Positions 5,925 to 12,930 of a stretch of 25,751 nt of DNA are shown in pieces. The DNA is from an uncultured Candidatus Melainabacteria bacterium (GTDB taxonomy: Bacteria; Cyanobacteriota; Vampirovibrionia; Gastranaerophilales; Gastranaerophilaceae). Made by a program: the position numbers and the translations under genes. The notes beneath the pieces are model-generated. The model was not told the origin of the DNA and made no database searches. It saw only the letters and a list, made by a program, of their open reading frames with translations. Location: the NCBI GenBank assembly GCA_937898445.1, contig CALEJY010000329.1, forward strand, positions 1 through 25,751, given 5' to 3'. The number at the start of each line of letters is the position of its first letter. Position 1 is the stretch's first letter.

Positions 5925-6845
5925 TTAATTATACTTATTCTTGTATAATAATAGTGTGTCTGTAGAAAACGCACTAATATTATATTTACGTTTAAAGTCT
6001 TTGATAGTAGAGTTGTTCCATGTAATATTATTTTTTAATGATTCTTCGTGCATTTTATATATAACTCCACCTATATATAATTTTTGAGGTTTTAATGATA
6101 CACCATATTCTTCTAATGAATTATTTAAATTAGCAATTCTTGTTCTTAATCCATTAAAAGTCATCTTGCTTAACCCCATATTATTATTCTTTTGTGGTTT
6201 ACTTCTTACAATATATGGACTATTTGTGTTTAAATCGTAAGCTTCATTTGAACTTCCGTCTACTTCTCCTAATTTATAATAAGCTACCTCTTCTATAGCA
6301 GATTTACAATACATTGTTAAAGTTTCATCCATTTTTATTATTTTTTCTCCGACAATTATTTCTTCTTTAAGAAAATCAACTTCATCAACTCTGATACCTG
6401 TTATATCATCAAATCTTTTATCTTTTAATCCATACCAAATGCCATAAACTAAAAATTTGTCTTGAGAATTAATGAACTGGTCACATATGGCTATTATTTC
6501 TTCTTTTGTATATATTCCCTCATTATCTTTTACAATCTCATTAGGTGGTATATTTAAAAATCTTACAGATATACCAAATACTTCGTTAAATAATTTACTA
6601 AAATCATTTACTCTTATAGTTATACTTTGATAAGAATCCATTCTGCCACAATGAACAATTAAAAATTCATTTATTTCCTCTAGTGTTGCTGTAGTTATAT
6701 TTTCCCCCTCATTTGTTGTAAGTTTTCCTCGTTCTGAAAGAAAACTTATTAATCTTCTGTAATTAGCTCTAACACCTACTTTTGATGCTTCGTTCCAATT
6801 ATCTGTTGCTTTCTCAACTGTCGTGTAATTTCTTAGGTTTAACAT
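5925..6845 (-). CDS. Tyrosine-recombinase-like protein lacking an obvious catalytic set; candidate DNA-binding regulator
   Basis: The 306-aa protein has the layout of a tyrosine recombinase. An N-terminal SAM-like helical domain spans about 20-100 (NYRRLISFLSERGKL, LEEINEFL). A core-like section spans about 110-290 with IYTKEEIIAICDQF and YGIWYGLKDKRFDDITGIRV, which aligns loosely with the catalytic-domain helix and the GLR region. The expected Arg, HxxR, LGH and Tyr motifs are not seen, unlike in the complete recombinase at 16545. Recombinase-fold proteins without catalysis are known as regulators (SPbeta MrpR/YopR). An unusual leader with a distant ribosome binding site precedes the ATG. 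Family call is moderate; the regulatory role is inference. Confidence 0.5.
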   Translation of the reverse strand: MLNLRNYTTVEKATDNWNEASKVGVRANYRRLISFLSERGKLTTNEGENITTATLEEINEFLIVHCGRMDSYQSITIRVNDFSKLFNEVFGISVRFLNIPPNEIVKDNEGIYTKEEIIAICDQFINSQDKFLVYGIWYGLKDKRFDDITGIRVDEVDFLKEEIIVGEKIIKMDETLTMYCKSAIEEVAYYKLGEVDGSSNEAYDLNTNSPYIVRSKPQKNNNMGLSKMTFNGLRTRIANLNNSLEEYGVSLKPQKLYIGGVIYKMHEESLKNNITWNNSTIKDFKRKYNISAFSTDTLLLYKNKYN

Positions 6846-6854
6846 ATTCTATTT

Positions 6855-6884
6855 GAGGTGGAATATTACCACCTCACCTCCTTT
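6855..6884 (-). promoter_or_regulatory. Leader with distant ribosome binding site, hairpin and possible 7-codon leader peptide
   Basis: On the mRNA the strong AAAGGAGGT (6884-6876) lies 30 bases before the ATG, but between them GAGGTGG (6875-6869) pairs with CCACCTC (6861-6855) across a 7-base loop. If the hairpin forms, the ribosome binding site sits about 10 bases from the ATG. Alternatively GGAGG serves a GTG-initiated 7-codon peptide (MVIFHLK) whose TAG ends five bases before the ATG. Confidence 0.6.
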
Positions 6885-6899
6885 CTTTATTATACTTAT

Positions 6900-6928
6900 A
6901 GTATATCATACTTTAAAAGTATTGTCAA
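6900..6928 (-). promoter_or_regulatory. Dispersed-family promoter with perfectly palindromic spacer
   Basis: The -35 TTGACA is at 6923-6928, the -10 TATACT at 6900-6905 and the spacer is 17 bp. The spacer contains the exact 15-bp palindrome ATACTTTTAAAGTAT, the most symmetric copy in the window. It lies upstream of the recombinase-like gene, which would fit autoregulation. Confidence 0.82.
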
Positions 6929-6932
6929 GTAT

Positions 6933-7538
6933 TTAAATAATATATTTTTTATCAAACGTATTCCCATATCTTCTCAATATTTCCATTTCTAAATCCCTAG
7001 ATACAAAATTGTTATTTCTTATATTCATTTTCCTAGCACCTCTATTAATACATTCGTTTTTCTTTTGCATATAACTCTTTTTAGCTATATATCTTTCTAA
7101 CATATATGGGTTTGAACCCTTTTTTTGATTACAATCTTCGCATATCAATCTAAGATTACTAAAATTCCAACATTGCTTCCATAAATCTTCTGCCAATCTT
7201 AAATCATCAATCCCATATTTATCTTTAGCAAGTTGTTGAAAGAATTTCTTAGGTATTTTATGGTCAACTGTAATTTTATTTCTTCTAACACGTTTACCAC
7301 ATATTGGACAAACATAATATTTCCCTTTAAATTTATTTTTTACAGTCTTAGTTGTAATTAGTTCCTTTTTAACTATATTTGCATATTCTTTATCATCAAA
7401 TACTCCACTTTTTTTCTTGTTTATTCTTTCTTCTCCTTCTAATATAACGTAAGTTTCTTCTGTTTCGCCTATTATATTTGCTTTTCTCACTTCATATTTT
7501 TTATTATCTTTATTGTAGAATATATAGTATCTTTTCAT
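6933..7538 (-). CDS. HNH endonuclease
   Basis: An HNH nuclease cuts or nicks double-stranded DNA. The domain spans about residues 75-141: zinc-binding C77-x2-C80 (CPICGKRV), the catalytic VDHKIPKKFF with D92/H93, NFSNLRLICEDCNQKKG with N125/N128 and the second zinc pair C133-x2-C136. The N-terminal 70 residues look like a separate beta-rich, lysine-rich segment, and the C-terminal 60 residues are basic. It could be a homing-type, restriction-like or replication-associated nuclease; there is no terminase neighbour here. It is second in the operon from the promoter at 8043, behind a membrane protein. The ribosome binding site is a plain GGGGG eight bases from the ATG. Confidence 0.88.
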   Translation of the reverse strand: MKRYYIFYNKDNKKYEVRKANIIGETEETYVILEGEERINKKKSGVFDDKEYANIVKKELITTKTVKNKFKGKYYVCPICGKRVRRNKITVDHKIPKKFFQQLAKDKYGIDDLRLAEDLWKQCWNFSNLRLICEDCNQKKGSNPYMLERYIAKKSYMQKKNECINRGARKMNIRNNNFVSRDLEMEILRRYGNTFDKKYII

Positions 7539-7562
7539 TAGATTTTCCCCCTTAACTTTATT

Positions 7563-8012
7563 TTAATATTTCTCTATTACTAATTGTTTTAATTTGTATG
7601 CGTTGATCAGGTTATCACTATCTTCGCACATTTGACTTATTAATAAATCACATTGTTCCAATATTAAATCTTTATTTGCGTTATTTATTATCATTTCTGA
7701 TATAATTCCTAATTCATAAGTAACTTGACAACTCTCAACATCATAAGTTGAATTATAATAATAATTACTTAAAATATCACTTAATATATCATCATATTCT
7801 GTACCAAATTCACTCTTAGTTTGTTTTACTCGCTCAATAGCTTGTTGCCTATCTGTGTAACAGGCAGCGCTATTAGAACCAAAGCGCATACCTGTGAAAA
7901 ATAAAGCCAAACATATTAAAGCACAACCTATAAATTTTAATCCTCTTTTCTCTTCTTGTATAAGTTTTTTTATAAAACTACCTTTACTTTTTTTATTAAC
8001 ATTTTTATTCAT
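7563..8012 (-). CDS. 149-aa single-pass membrane protein
   Basis: A basic N-terminus (NKNVNKKSKGSFIKKL) precedes one hydrophobic segment at about residues 25-42 (GLKFIGCALICLALFFTG). By the positive-inside rule the remaining ~105 residues would be outside. That domain is acidic, with cysteines (ACYTDR, ESCQV, EQCDL, QMCED), and looks helical. An upstream in-frame ATG exists, but the extension is made of promoter sequence, so ATG 8012 after GGGGAGAGGGG is chosen. It could be a surface-exclusion or envelope protein; no family is recognised. It is followed by the HNH gene in the same operon. Confidence 0.65.
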   Translation of the reverse strand: MNKNVNKKSKGSFIKKLIQEEKRGLKFIGCALICLALFFTGMRFGSNSAACYTDRQQAIERVKQTKSEFGTEYDDILSDILSNYYYNSTYDVESCQVTYELGIISEMIINNANKDLILEQCDLLISQMCEDSDNLINAYKLKQLVIEKY

Positions 8013-8042
8013 AACCCCTCTCCCCTTCCTTATTATACTTAT

Positions 8043-8071
8043 ATTATACCACATTATCAAAGTGTTGTCAA
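8043..8071 (-). promoter_or_regulatory. Dispersed-family promoter for the membrane protein-HNH operon
   Basis: The -35 TTGACA is at 8066-8071, the -10 TATAAT at 8043-8048 and the spacer is 17 bp with core CACTTTGATAATGTG. The -35 and half the spacer are read as codons at the end of the upstream gene (HLTTL, stop at 8057-8059). Confidence 0.85.
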
Positions 8072-8491
8072 GTGTTTTATATAACTTTTTCTAATTATTT
8101 CGTACTTTTCTAATGTAGGAAATAAAACTACTATTTCTCCAAATTCATCTATTGCCCCTTCATCATCTACAAAAGAAAATATTTCACCAACAGTACCTTT
8201 GGGTACATTTAGAATATTTTCGCAAACATCTCTAAGAATAACCTGATCCCCTTTATTAAAACCATACTTTGAATCTATTGTTTTAATTTTTTTAAAATAG
8301 TTAGAACAAACAGGAAACCTACTTTTCTTACTGGTAATCAATGGAGATACTACTATATCATCTCTAAATTGTAACCCAATATTAAATATTGAATTACAAT
8401 CTTTGTTTATAGTAACAACGCAAGGGTTGTTACTATTTGTTATTCTATAATAATTCGTACTGGCTAATACAACATCACCTATTTCAAACAT
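8057..8491 (-). CDS. 144-aa protein with two SH3/KOW-like barrels, function unknown
   Basis: Two segments resemble small beta barrels: FEIGDVVLASTNYYRI at the N-terminus and FNKGDQVILRDVCENI with GTVGEIFSFVDDEGAIDEFG at about 78-125. The pattern of hydrophobic-G-D-x-V-hydrophobic is typical of SH3, KOW or DUF4314-type domains, which often bind RNA, DNA or proteins. No catalytic residues are apparent. The last five codons are encoded in the next operon's promoter. It is cotranscribed with the 312-aa protein upstream (11-base gap, ribosome binding site AGGAGGAAAATAT). The barrel idea rests on motif appearance only. Confidence 0.55.
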   Translation of the reverse strand: MFEIGDVVLASTNYYRITNSNNPCVVTINKDCNSIFNIGLQFRDDIVVSPLITSKKSRFPVCSNYFKKIKTIDSKYGFNKGDQVILRDVCENILNVPKGTVGEIFSFVDDEGAIDEFGEIVVLFPTLEKYEIIRKSYIKHLTTL

Positions 8492-8502
8492 ATATTTTCC
8501 TC

Positions 8503-9441
8503 CTATTCACAACATATTACTTCATAATAATTAACCAAATGTTGAATAAATTTACTATTAGGATTTGCAAATTTATAACTAGAAGTATCATATATTTCAT
8601 CTGATTTTCCATTAATAAATATTTCTTTAACATCATTATAAATATTATAAGGTATTTTAACCCCAAAATCTCTAAAGATATCATCGAATTTACTACCTGA
8701 AAAATCTTCTCCTTTAGTAAAAGCATATATTAAAGCTATTAAAGAATTATTAACTCTATCTTCTTTTGATATCACTTCATCTATATTATATCTATCTCTA
8801 ACACAATTCATAAAAAACTCATATATTCTTGATTCATTTAATTCTGTTCTTATTAAATTAAATATATTAGTATTTCTTAATGAATCAGCTATATTGCTGC
8901 TTTCTAATTCTAATGCAAGTTTTAAACCATACATTCTTTCTTTATTTGATGTATTTTTTACAAAATCAACTATTAAAGAATGGTTTGAAATACAAAATCC
9001 TTCATATCTTAAATAACAATATTCATGCATAGTAGACATATCAGATTTTGCATTTTCAATAAAAGTAGCTTCTCTATCATTTATATTAAACTTATATGTA
9101 CTTACATTTATGGTATCAGAGAATATAAATCCTTTATCGCTTAAAGCTATTCTATTTAAACTGAAAGATTGTGTTTTAAAATAATCGTTTAAATTCCCTT
9201 CTTTAATTTTTAAATATCCTAATTCTGTTTCCAAATAAAATTCTCCATCTTTGTATTTTACATTTCTTAGACATTTAACATCTGCTATATTTTCTACAAG
9301 AAGCTCAAAATGTTTTAATTCTATTCCTTTATAAAAAAGGTATCTTCTTACTCCTTTTCCTATAGCATAGGTTTTACTATAAACACTTAATTCCTTTATA
9401 CTATTTGATATCGTATTCATAATTTTTCTTTCTTTATTCAT
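8503..9441 (-). CDS. 312-aa hypothetical protein
   Basis: This is one of the larger unrecognised proteins. The N-terminal ~120 residues alternate short beta-like segments (YLFYKGIELKHFELL, FYLETELGYLKIKEGN), and the rest is mainly helical (SNKERMYGLKLALELESSN, IADSLRNTNIFNLIRTELNE). No metal-binding cluster, P-loop, HTH or membrane segment stands out. It ends with a CC pair (VICCE). The start at ATG 9441 has GAGAGG nine bases upstream. It leads the operon from the promoter at 9474, with the barrel-like 144-aa protein behind it, so the two may act together. Confidence 0.55.
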   Translation of the reverse strand: MNKERKIMNTISNSIKELSVYSKTYAIGKGVRRYLFYKGIELKHFELLVENIADVKCLRNVKYKDGEFYLETELGYLKIKEGNLNDYFKTQSFSLNRIALSDKGFIFSDTINVSTYKFNINDREATFIENAKSDMSTMHEYCYLRYEGFCISNHSLIVDFVKNTSNKERMYGLKLALELESSNIADSLRNTNIFNLIRTELNESRIYEFFMNCVRDRYNIDEVISKEDRVNNSLIALIYAFTKGEDFSGSKFDDIFRDFGVKIPYNIYNDVKEIFINGKSDEIYDTSSYKFANPNSKFIQHLVNYYEVICCE

Positions 9442-9473
9442 TTATATCATCCTCTCTTGTTTATTATACTTAT

Positions 9474-9502
9474 ATTATATCATTTTTTAATAGTGTTGTC
9501 AA
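9474..9502 (-). promoter_or_regulatory. Dispersed-family promoter for the 312-aa protein operon
   Basis: The -35 TTGACA is at 9497-9502, the -10 TATAAT at 9474-9479 and the 17-bp spacer has core CACTATTAAAAAATG. The family's downstream ATAAGTATAATAA is retained. Confidence 0.85.
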
Positions 9503-9516
9503 CACTTATTTTGAAT

Positions 9517-9699
9517 TTATTTTATTTTTTTTCTTAAATCTTTAAAGCTAAATGGATTAATAACTCTCCAATTACTTATGTAATCATTCTTGTCTAAGCA
9601 TTTTATTTGACACCCACATTCACAAGTAATTATCATGTTCTTTTTTATTTCTTTTACCATTATCCCTTTTTTACAATTAACACATTTTATAAATTCCAT
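9517..9699 (-). CDS. 60-aa zinc-ribbon protein
   Basis: Cysteines at 6 and 9 (KCVNCKKG) and at 26, 28, 30 and 34 (TCECGCQIKC) fit a compact zinc ribbon, similar to the Com-type and other small phage zinc proteins, though I cannot name the family. The basic C-terminus (SFKDLRKKIK) could contact nucleic acid. The ribosome binding site AAGGAGGTGGTAAA is strong and overlaps the end of the upstream 115-aa gene, so the two are coupled. Both depend on the promoter at 10087. Confidence 0.65.
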   Translation of the reverse strand: MEFIKCVNCKKGIMVKEIKKNMIITCECGCQIKCLDKNDYISNWRVINPFSFKDLRKKIK

Positions 9700-9711
9700 T
9701 TTACCACCTCC

Positions 9712-10059
9712 TTATTTAAAATTCCAGTCTAATTTATTCGCCCAATTGTTTATTTCATAATAAATCTCCCCATTTTCTTTTATATGAGATTCTATTAATT
9801 TATCTTTTCTTGCAATCATAAGTCTTAAATCAGATATTATAGGGTTTAAATTACAATCTAAATTATCTACTTTAGCTTCATAAAAACAAACTCCCCATCT
9901 TTCAAAGGTCTCTTCGTAGTCTGCTCTTATTATCCATTTAAAATCAGAACCTTCATGGGGTTCTATAATTTGAACCATAATAAAATCATTCTTTAAAACA
10001 CATATTCCATCAGATTCCCATTTTTTTAAAAGTTTTAACTTTTCCATAAATTCATTCAT
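9712..10059 (-). CDS. 115-aa hypothetical protein
   Basis: This is an aromatic-rich, mixed alpha/beta protein with several Trp residues (KWESDGICVL, FKWIIRADYEETFERWGVCF, NNWANKLDWNF). No recognised motif. A GTG three codons upstream is in frame, but it overlaps the AAAGGTG ribosome binding site, so ATG 10059 is preferred. It is first in a two-gene unit with the 60-aa zinc ribbon. Small cytosolic proteins of this kind are common in phage early regions; nothing further can be said. Confidence 0.55.
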   Translation of the reverse strand: MNEFMEKLKLLKKWESDGICVLKNDFIMVQIIEPHEGSDFKWIIRADYEETFERWGVCFYEAKVDNLDCNLNPIISDLRLMIARKDKLIESHIKENGEIYYEINNWANKLDWNFK

Positions 10060-10086
10060 TTTTATCACCTTTCTTTCTATAGTTAT

Positions 10087-10115
10087 ATTATATCACACTA
10101 TAACTGTGTTGTCAA
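10087..10115 (-). promoter_or_regulatory. Dispersed-family promoter abutting an upstream stop codon
   Basis: The -35 TTGACA is at 10110-10115, the -10 TATAAT at 10087-10092 and the spacer is 17 bp with core CACAGTTATAGTGTG. The TAG stop of the membrane protein gene (10116-10118) is directly joined to the -35. Confidence 0.85.
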
Positions 10116-10679
10116 CTAATATTTTGTATTTTTAAAAACTTTATAATAAAAAATATTATCAACAGCAATACCTATAAACATAAATATAAAACCTAAGTCA
10201 GTAGGTAATGTAATTAAAGCACTAAAACCATATCCTATAATACTTGTTATAGTACAATAATAAGTTGTTTTATTATCAAATTCTTCTCTAGCTTCTCCTT
10301 CATACCTAAGTGATTTTAATCTAGTTCCTCCGCATATAATATTACGAGTTATAATTGCTCCCATAATAGCATCACCTATAAAGTACATAAGTGGATCAGC
10401 AACCTTTATTAAAAATAGTCCTGTTAGTATTCCATAAGCAACAACCTCTATTCCTAACATTATCCCAAATATTTTATACAACTCTTTGCTCTTGTTCAAC
10501 CACATTTTTGTTATGATTGCTACAAGAACACAATTAAGCAAACCTGTTAAACTCATAATATTTGAGTTAATGCTTTTCATCGTTATAGTGTGAACAATCG
10601 GATAAGCTATACTATAAAATAGATTACTTAATGCTCCTGCAATTAATAATTCATCTATGTTTTTATTTAATTTTAACAT
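10116..10679 (-). CDS. 187-aa multi-pass membrane protein
   Basis: About six hydrophobic segments can be seen at roughly 9-30, 41-60, 68-92, 95-112, 140-160 and 163-182, with little soluble sequence except 113-138 (GGTRLKSLRYEGEAREEF). It resembles half of a 12-helix transporter such as an MFS protein, but no transporter signature is clear. The ribosome binding site AGAAAGGAGAAGAGT fits the ATG. It is the only gene whose promoter is not the dispersed type: two tandem TTGRAA/16 bp/TATAAA promoters lie upstream. It may be an inner-membrane exclusion, transport or signalling component. Confidence 0.65.
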   Translation of the reverse strand: MLKLNKNIDELLIAGALSNLFYSIAYPIVHTITMKSINSNIMSLTGLLNCVLVAIITKMWLNKSKELYKIFGIMLGIEVVAYGILTGLFLIKVADPLMYFIGDAIMGAIITRNIICGGTRLKSLRYEGEAREEFDNKTTYYCTITSIIGYGFSALITLPTDLGFIFMFIGIAVDNIFYYKVFKNTKY

Positions 10680-10746
10680 ACTCTTCTCCTTTCTTATATT
10701 ATATATAGATAGATATATAGTTTAGATAGGTCATAAATTTTTTACT

Positions 10747-10840
10747 TTTATAAAAAAATATATAGCATTTCCAATGGTTGTAGCGATTTTCAATACTTGT
10801 AATTTTTTTATTTTTATAAAAAAGAATGGCTAAATTTCAA
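10747..10840 (-). promoter_or_regulatory. Tandem pair of non-family promoters
   Basis: There are two copies of the same arrangement: -35 TTGAAA (10835-10840) with -10 TATAAA (10813-10818), and -35 TTGGAA (10769-10774) with -10 TATAAA (10747-10752). Both have 16-bp spacers and a shared TTTTTTATAAAA-type sequence. They precede the 187-aa membrane protein. The 200-base gap here holds no gene. Confidence 0.5.
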
Positions 10841-10859
10841 CGTTTTATTAAATTGTATG

Positions 10860-10883
10860 AAAATAGCACTCATGTGAGTGCTA
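10860..10883 (-). terminator. Terminator hairpin after the primase gene
   Basis: TAGCACTCACATGAGTGCTA (10883-10864) is a strong hairpin that starts in the stop codon and is followed by four T residues. The short T run makes it a moderate terminator. Confidence 0.6.
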
Positions 10884-12407
10884 ATAAAATAGTTGATAAG
10901 TGTTACATAGACCTTTATTCCCTTTAATTTTATCTGTTATTACTAAATTTGCTTTTTTTAAATTATTAACACATCTTGATACATTTTCTGGTGATATTCC
11001 TGTTAAAAAGGATATATCTTCAAGAGTTACAGTTTGATTACTAGCAATTAAATACCTTAAAGCAATAGCAACTTTTAAATCATTATCTTTAATTATTTTT
11101 TGCATTTTTGCTACAAATAAGTTTGTATTTAAATGTACTATCTCTTTATTATATTTTTCAAAATCAAAATTATAAGTATAAAGTTCTGTCGGTTTTTTAG
11201 AATTATTTACTTGTTGTTTAGTACTATATATTATATTTTTTTCACTTAAATTTTTTAAAACCTTAGATATAGTTGGTTTACTAATTTTTAAATATTCAGA
11301 TATATCTTCTCTAGTAAAAAATTTTGTACTGCATACTTTTAGTAATGCCATTACAGTTAATTCTGTTCCAGTTAATACTTCTAGCATAAGTTTTTTCTCC
11401 TTACCTTTTACTGTTTGATAATTTATTATATGTTTTTTTGTTAATCCTACTACTTTATTATCTAAAGATATATCAGGTAATATAAATATATCATCAGAAG
11501 TAATATTTTTATATTTACATTTTAAACTACATAATTTCTGTCCCGTTTTTAAACAACAAGGTTTAATAAAAGAAGGATTATCATATATACTCTTAACAAC
11601 TCTTTTAATTTCATTTTTAGATAATCTATCTTCACAATTATCATTAAATTCATAAGCATATTGTAATGCTTTATGCTCACTTAGATCAGCATATTTACAA
11701 GTACTTGATATAAACATTAATGATTCATTTCTAAATCCTTTAGAAGCCCCGTGACGGATTATTTGATTAAAACAAAATAAATCTTCTATATTATCAATCG
11801 TTATATCGGTATCGCTTTTTTTAAATTCTATTATTTTATGATTTTTTAAAGTATTTAAATCATATCCTCTTATCGGATTTCCATTTGTTACGATAGAAGC
11901 ATATTTATTAACTTTAAAATTTTTAGTAAAAGGTACTCTTATTATTTGAGTACTACTACAAGCCTTCATATCGGCTTCAAATAAGCTTGTGATGTGTCTA
12001 TTAACCTCTACTATATCTTTAATAGGGTAAGAGCCTTCTAATTTAAAATATAAATGCCAACCTCTACCACTATTAACCACCATATGTGTAAAAAGTCCTA
12101 TTCTCTTACACATATGGTATACTTCTGATACAGATAAATCTTCTTCATCTATATCTACTACTATAACATTTCTATTTAATAAAAAATTTGTCTTGTATTC
12201 TTCTGTAACAGTTGTTGCTAACCCTATATAACAACTGTTATGTTTGTATTTCTCTATTAAAGTCAATCCTTCTTCATATGTGTTAAAAAATAATTGTCTG
12301 CTAAAATTAGTTTTAGGATTATTAATCCAAAGATAGCCTTTTTCAATATTATTATTTTCTAATGTCGGAAGAATAAACTTTAAATATGTTAGTATTTTTC
12401 CCTTCAT
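10881..12407 (-). CDS. Archaeo-eukaryotic-type primase (prim-pol family) with two winged-helix domains
   Basis: This is the probable replication primase of the element, making primers for DNA synthesis. The catalytic domain (about 1-200) has motif I VIVVDIDEED (D85, D87), motif II VNSGRGWHLYFKL (S113-H118) and motif III with D146 and STQIIRVPFTKNFK (R157). A helical region (220-280) and a Cys cluster (C284, C293, C297) follow, like a primase C-terminal module. Two winged-helix units lie at about 350-395 (FTREDISEYLKISKPTISKV) and 445-490 (LEDISFLTGISPENVSRCVN). There is no helicase motif, so a separate or host helicase is needed. It is a single-gene unit: a promoter at 12440 and a terminator at its stop. 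The ribosome binding site AGGAGAAGAACAT is good. Confidence 0.85.
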   Translation of the reverse strand: MKGKILTYLKFILPTLENNNIEKGYLWINNPKTNFSRQLFFNTYEEGLTLIEKYKHNSCYIGLATTVTEEYKTNFLLNRNVIVVDIDEEDLSVSEVYHMCKRIGLFTHMVVNSGRGWHLYFKLEGSYPIKDIVEVNRHITSLFEADMKACSSTQIIRVPFTKNFKVNKYASIVTNGNPIRGYDLNTLKNHKIIEFKKSDTDITIDNIEDLFCFNQIIRHGASKGFRNESLMFISSTCKYADLSEHKALQYAYEFNDNCEDRLSKNEIKRVVKSIYDNPSFIKPCCLKTGQKLCSLKCKYKNITSDDIFILPDISLDNKVVGLTKKHIINYQTVKGKEKKLMLEVLTGTELTVMALLKVCSTKFFTREDISEYLKISKPTISKVLKNLSEKNIIYSTKQQVNNSKKPTELYTYNFDFEKYNKEIVHLNTNLFVAKMQKIIKDNDLKVAIALRYLIASNQTVTLEDISFLTGISPENVSRCVNNLKKANLVITDKIKGNKGLCNTYQLFY

Positions 12408-12439
12408 ATGTTCTTCTCCTAGTTCGATATTATGTTAAT

Positions 12440-12468
12440 ATAGTACTACTTTATCATATTGTTGTCAA
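12440..12468 (-). promoter_or_regulatory. Dispersed-family promoter for the primase gene
   Basis: The -35 TTGACA is at 12463-12468 and the spacer is 17 bp (ACAATATGATAAAGTAG). The -10 is the weaker TACTAT at 12440-12445. The downstream family sequence is lost, so primase expression may be set lower. Confidence 0.7.
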
Positions 12469-12472
12469 TATT

Positions 12473-12847
12473 TTAAGAGCAAACATCCAAAAATATTGTA
12501 CCAGTAGATAAAATTTGAAGTAATCCTAAAATCATATCTCGTTGAATCCTAGAGTCATTATGATATTTTAATAATTCTTTTAATTGTTTATTTATCTTGT
12601 CCGACATTTCTTTATAGCTACAAGAACTTTCAACAATATATTTATGAGTAAAAATTCTACTAGAAAATTTAAAATTAATTTTTATTGTTGGATATTCTTC
12701 TCCTATATAATTATGATACATTTTTTTTAATAAACTAAAATCTATTATGCCGGACCTTGGATTATAATTTAAAGTAGGACTTTCATAAATATAATTGCCT
12801 GTTGAAGTTATCTCTATTAATTTCCATCTATTATCAAATGTTATCAT
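12473..12847 (-). CDS. YIGE/NDxRI-family paralogue (124 aa), divergent member
   Basis: This is one of five related genes in the window (also 15090, 15516, 17485 and 17864). The shared plan is an N-terminal beta segment, then LKKMYHNYIGEE at about 40-51, a middle beta segment (HKYIVESSC) and MSDKINKQLKELLKYHNDSR before a hydrophobic C-terminal strand. This copy is the most divergent and ends in TGTIFLDVCS. I do not recognise the family outside this element. The start ATG has AGAGGTGATAAA. It has its own promoter and no cotranscribed partner. Confidence 0.6.
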   Translation of the reverse strand: MITFDNRWKLIEITSTGNYIYESPTLNYNPRSGIIDFSLLKKMYHNYIGEEYPTIKINFKFSSRIFTHKYIVESSCSYKEMSDKINKQLKELLKYHNDSRIQRDMILGLLQILSTGTIFLDVCS

Positions 12848-12866
12848 TTTATCACCTCTTAATTAT

Positions 12867-12895
12867 ACTATATCATATTATAATAATGTTGTCAA
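12867..12895 (-). promoter_or_regulatory. Dispersed-family promoter
   Basis: The -35 TTGACA is at 12890-12895, the -10 TATAGT at 12867-12872 and the spacer is 17 bp with core CATTATTATAATATG. The -35 lies in a short palindrome, ATGTTGTCAACAT. It serves the 124-aa paralogue. Confidence 0.8.
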
Positions 12896-12902
12896 CATAT
12901 AA

Positions 12903-12930
12903 ATAAAAAAATCATGCACATGGCATGATT
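12903..12930 (-). terminator. Rho-independent terminator after the amidoligase pair
   Basis: ATCATGC/GCATGAT form a stem with a 5-base loop, followed by six T residues on the minus strand. The stem touches the stop codon at 12929. Confidence 0.85.

Noticed and set aside
5668..5965. Plus-strand open frames over the 109-aa gene
   Set aside because: Phe/Leu/Ser-rich antisense translations, no ribosome binding sites, and the minus-strand gene fits the operon.
8013..8060. Extended N-terminus (MIMWYNISIIRK) for the genes at 7563 and 15516
   Set aside because: The residues are translated from promoter DNA and appear identically before two unrelated genes; the ribosome binding sites point to the later ATGs.
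8517..8726. 69-codon minus-strand frame
   Set aside because: It overlaps the 312-aa gene in another frame and has a repetitive Ile/Leu/Met composition.
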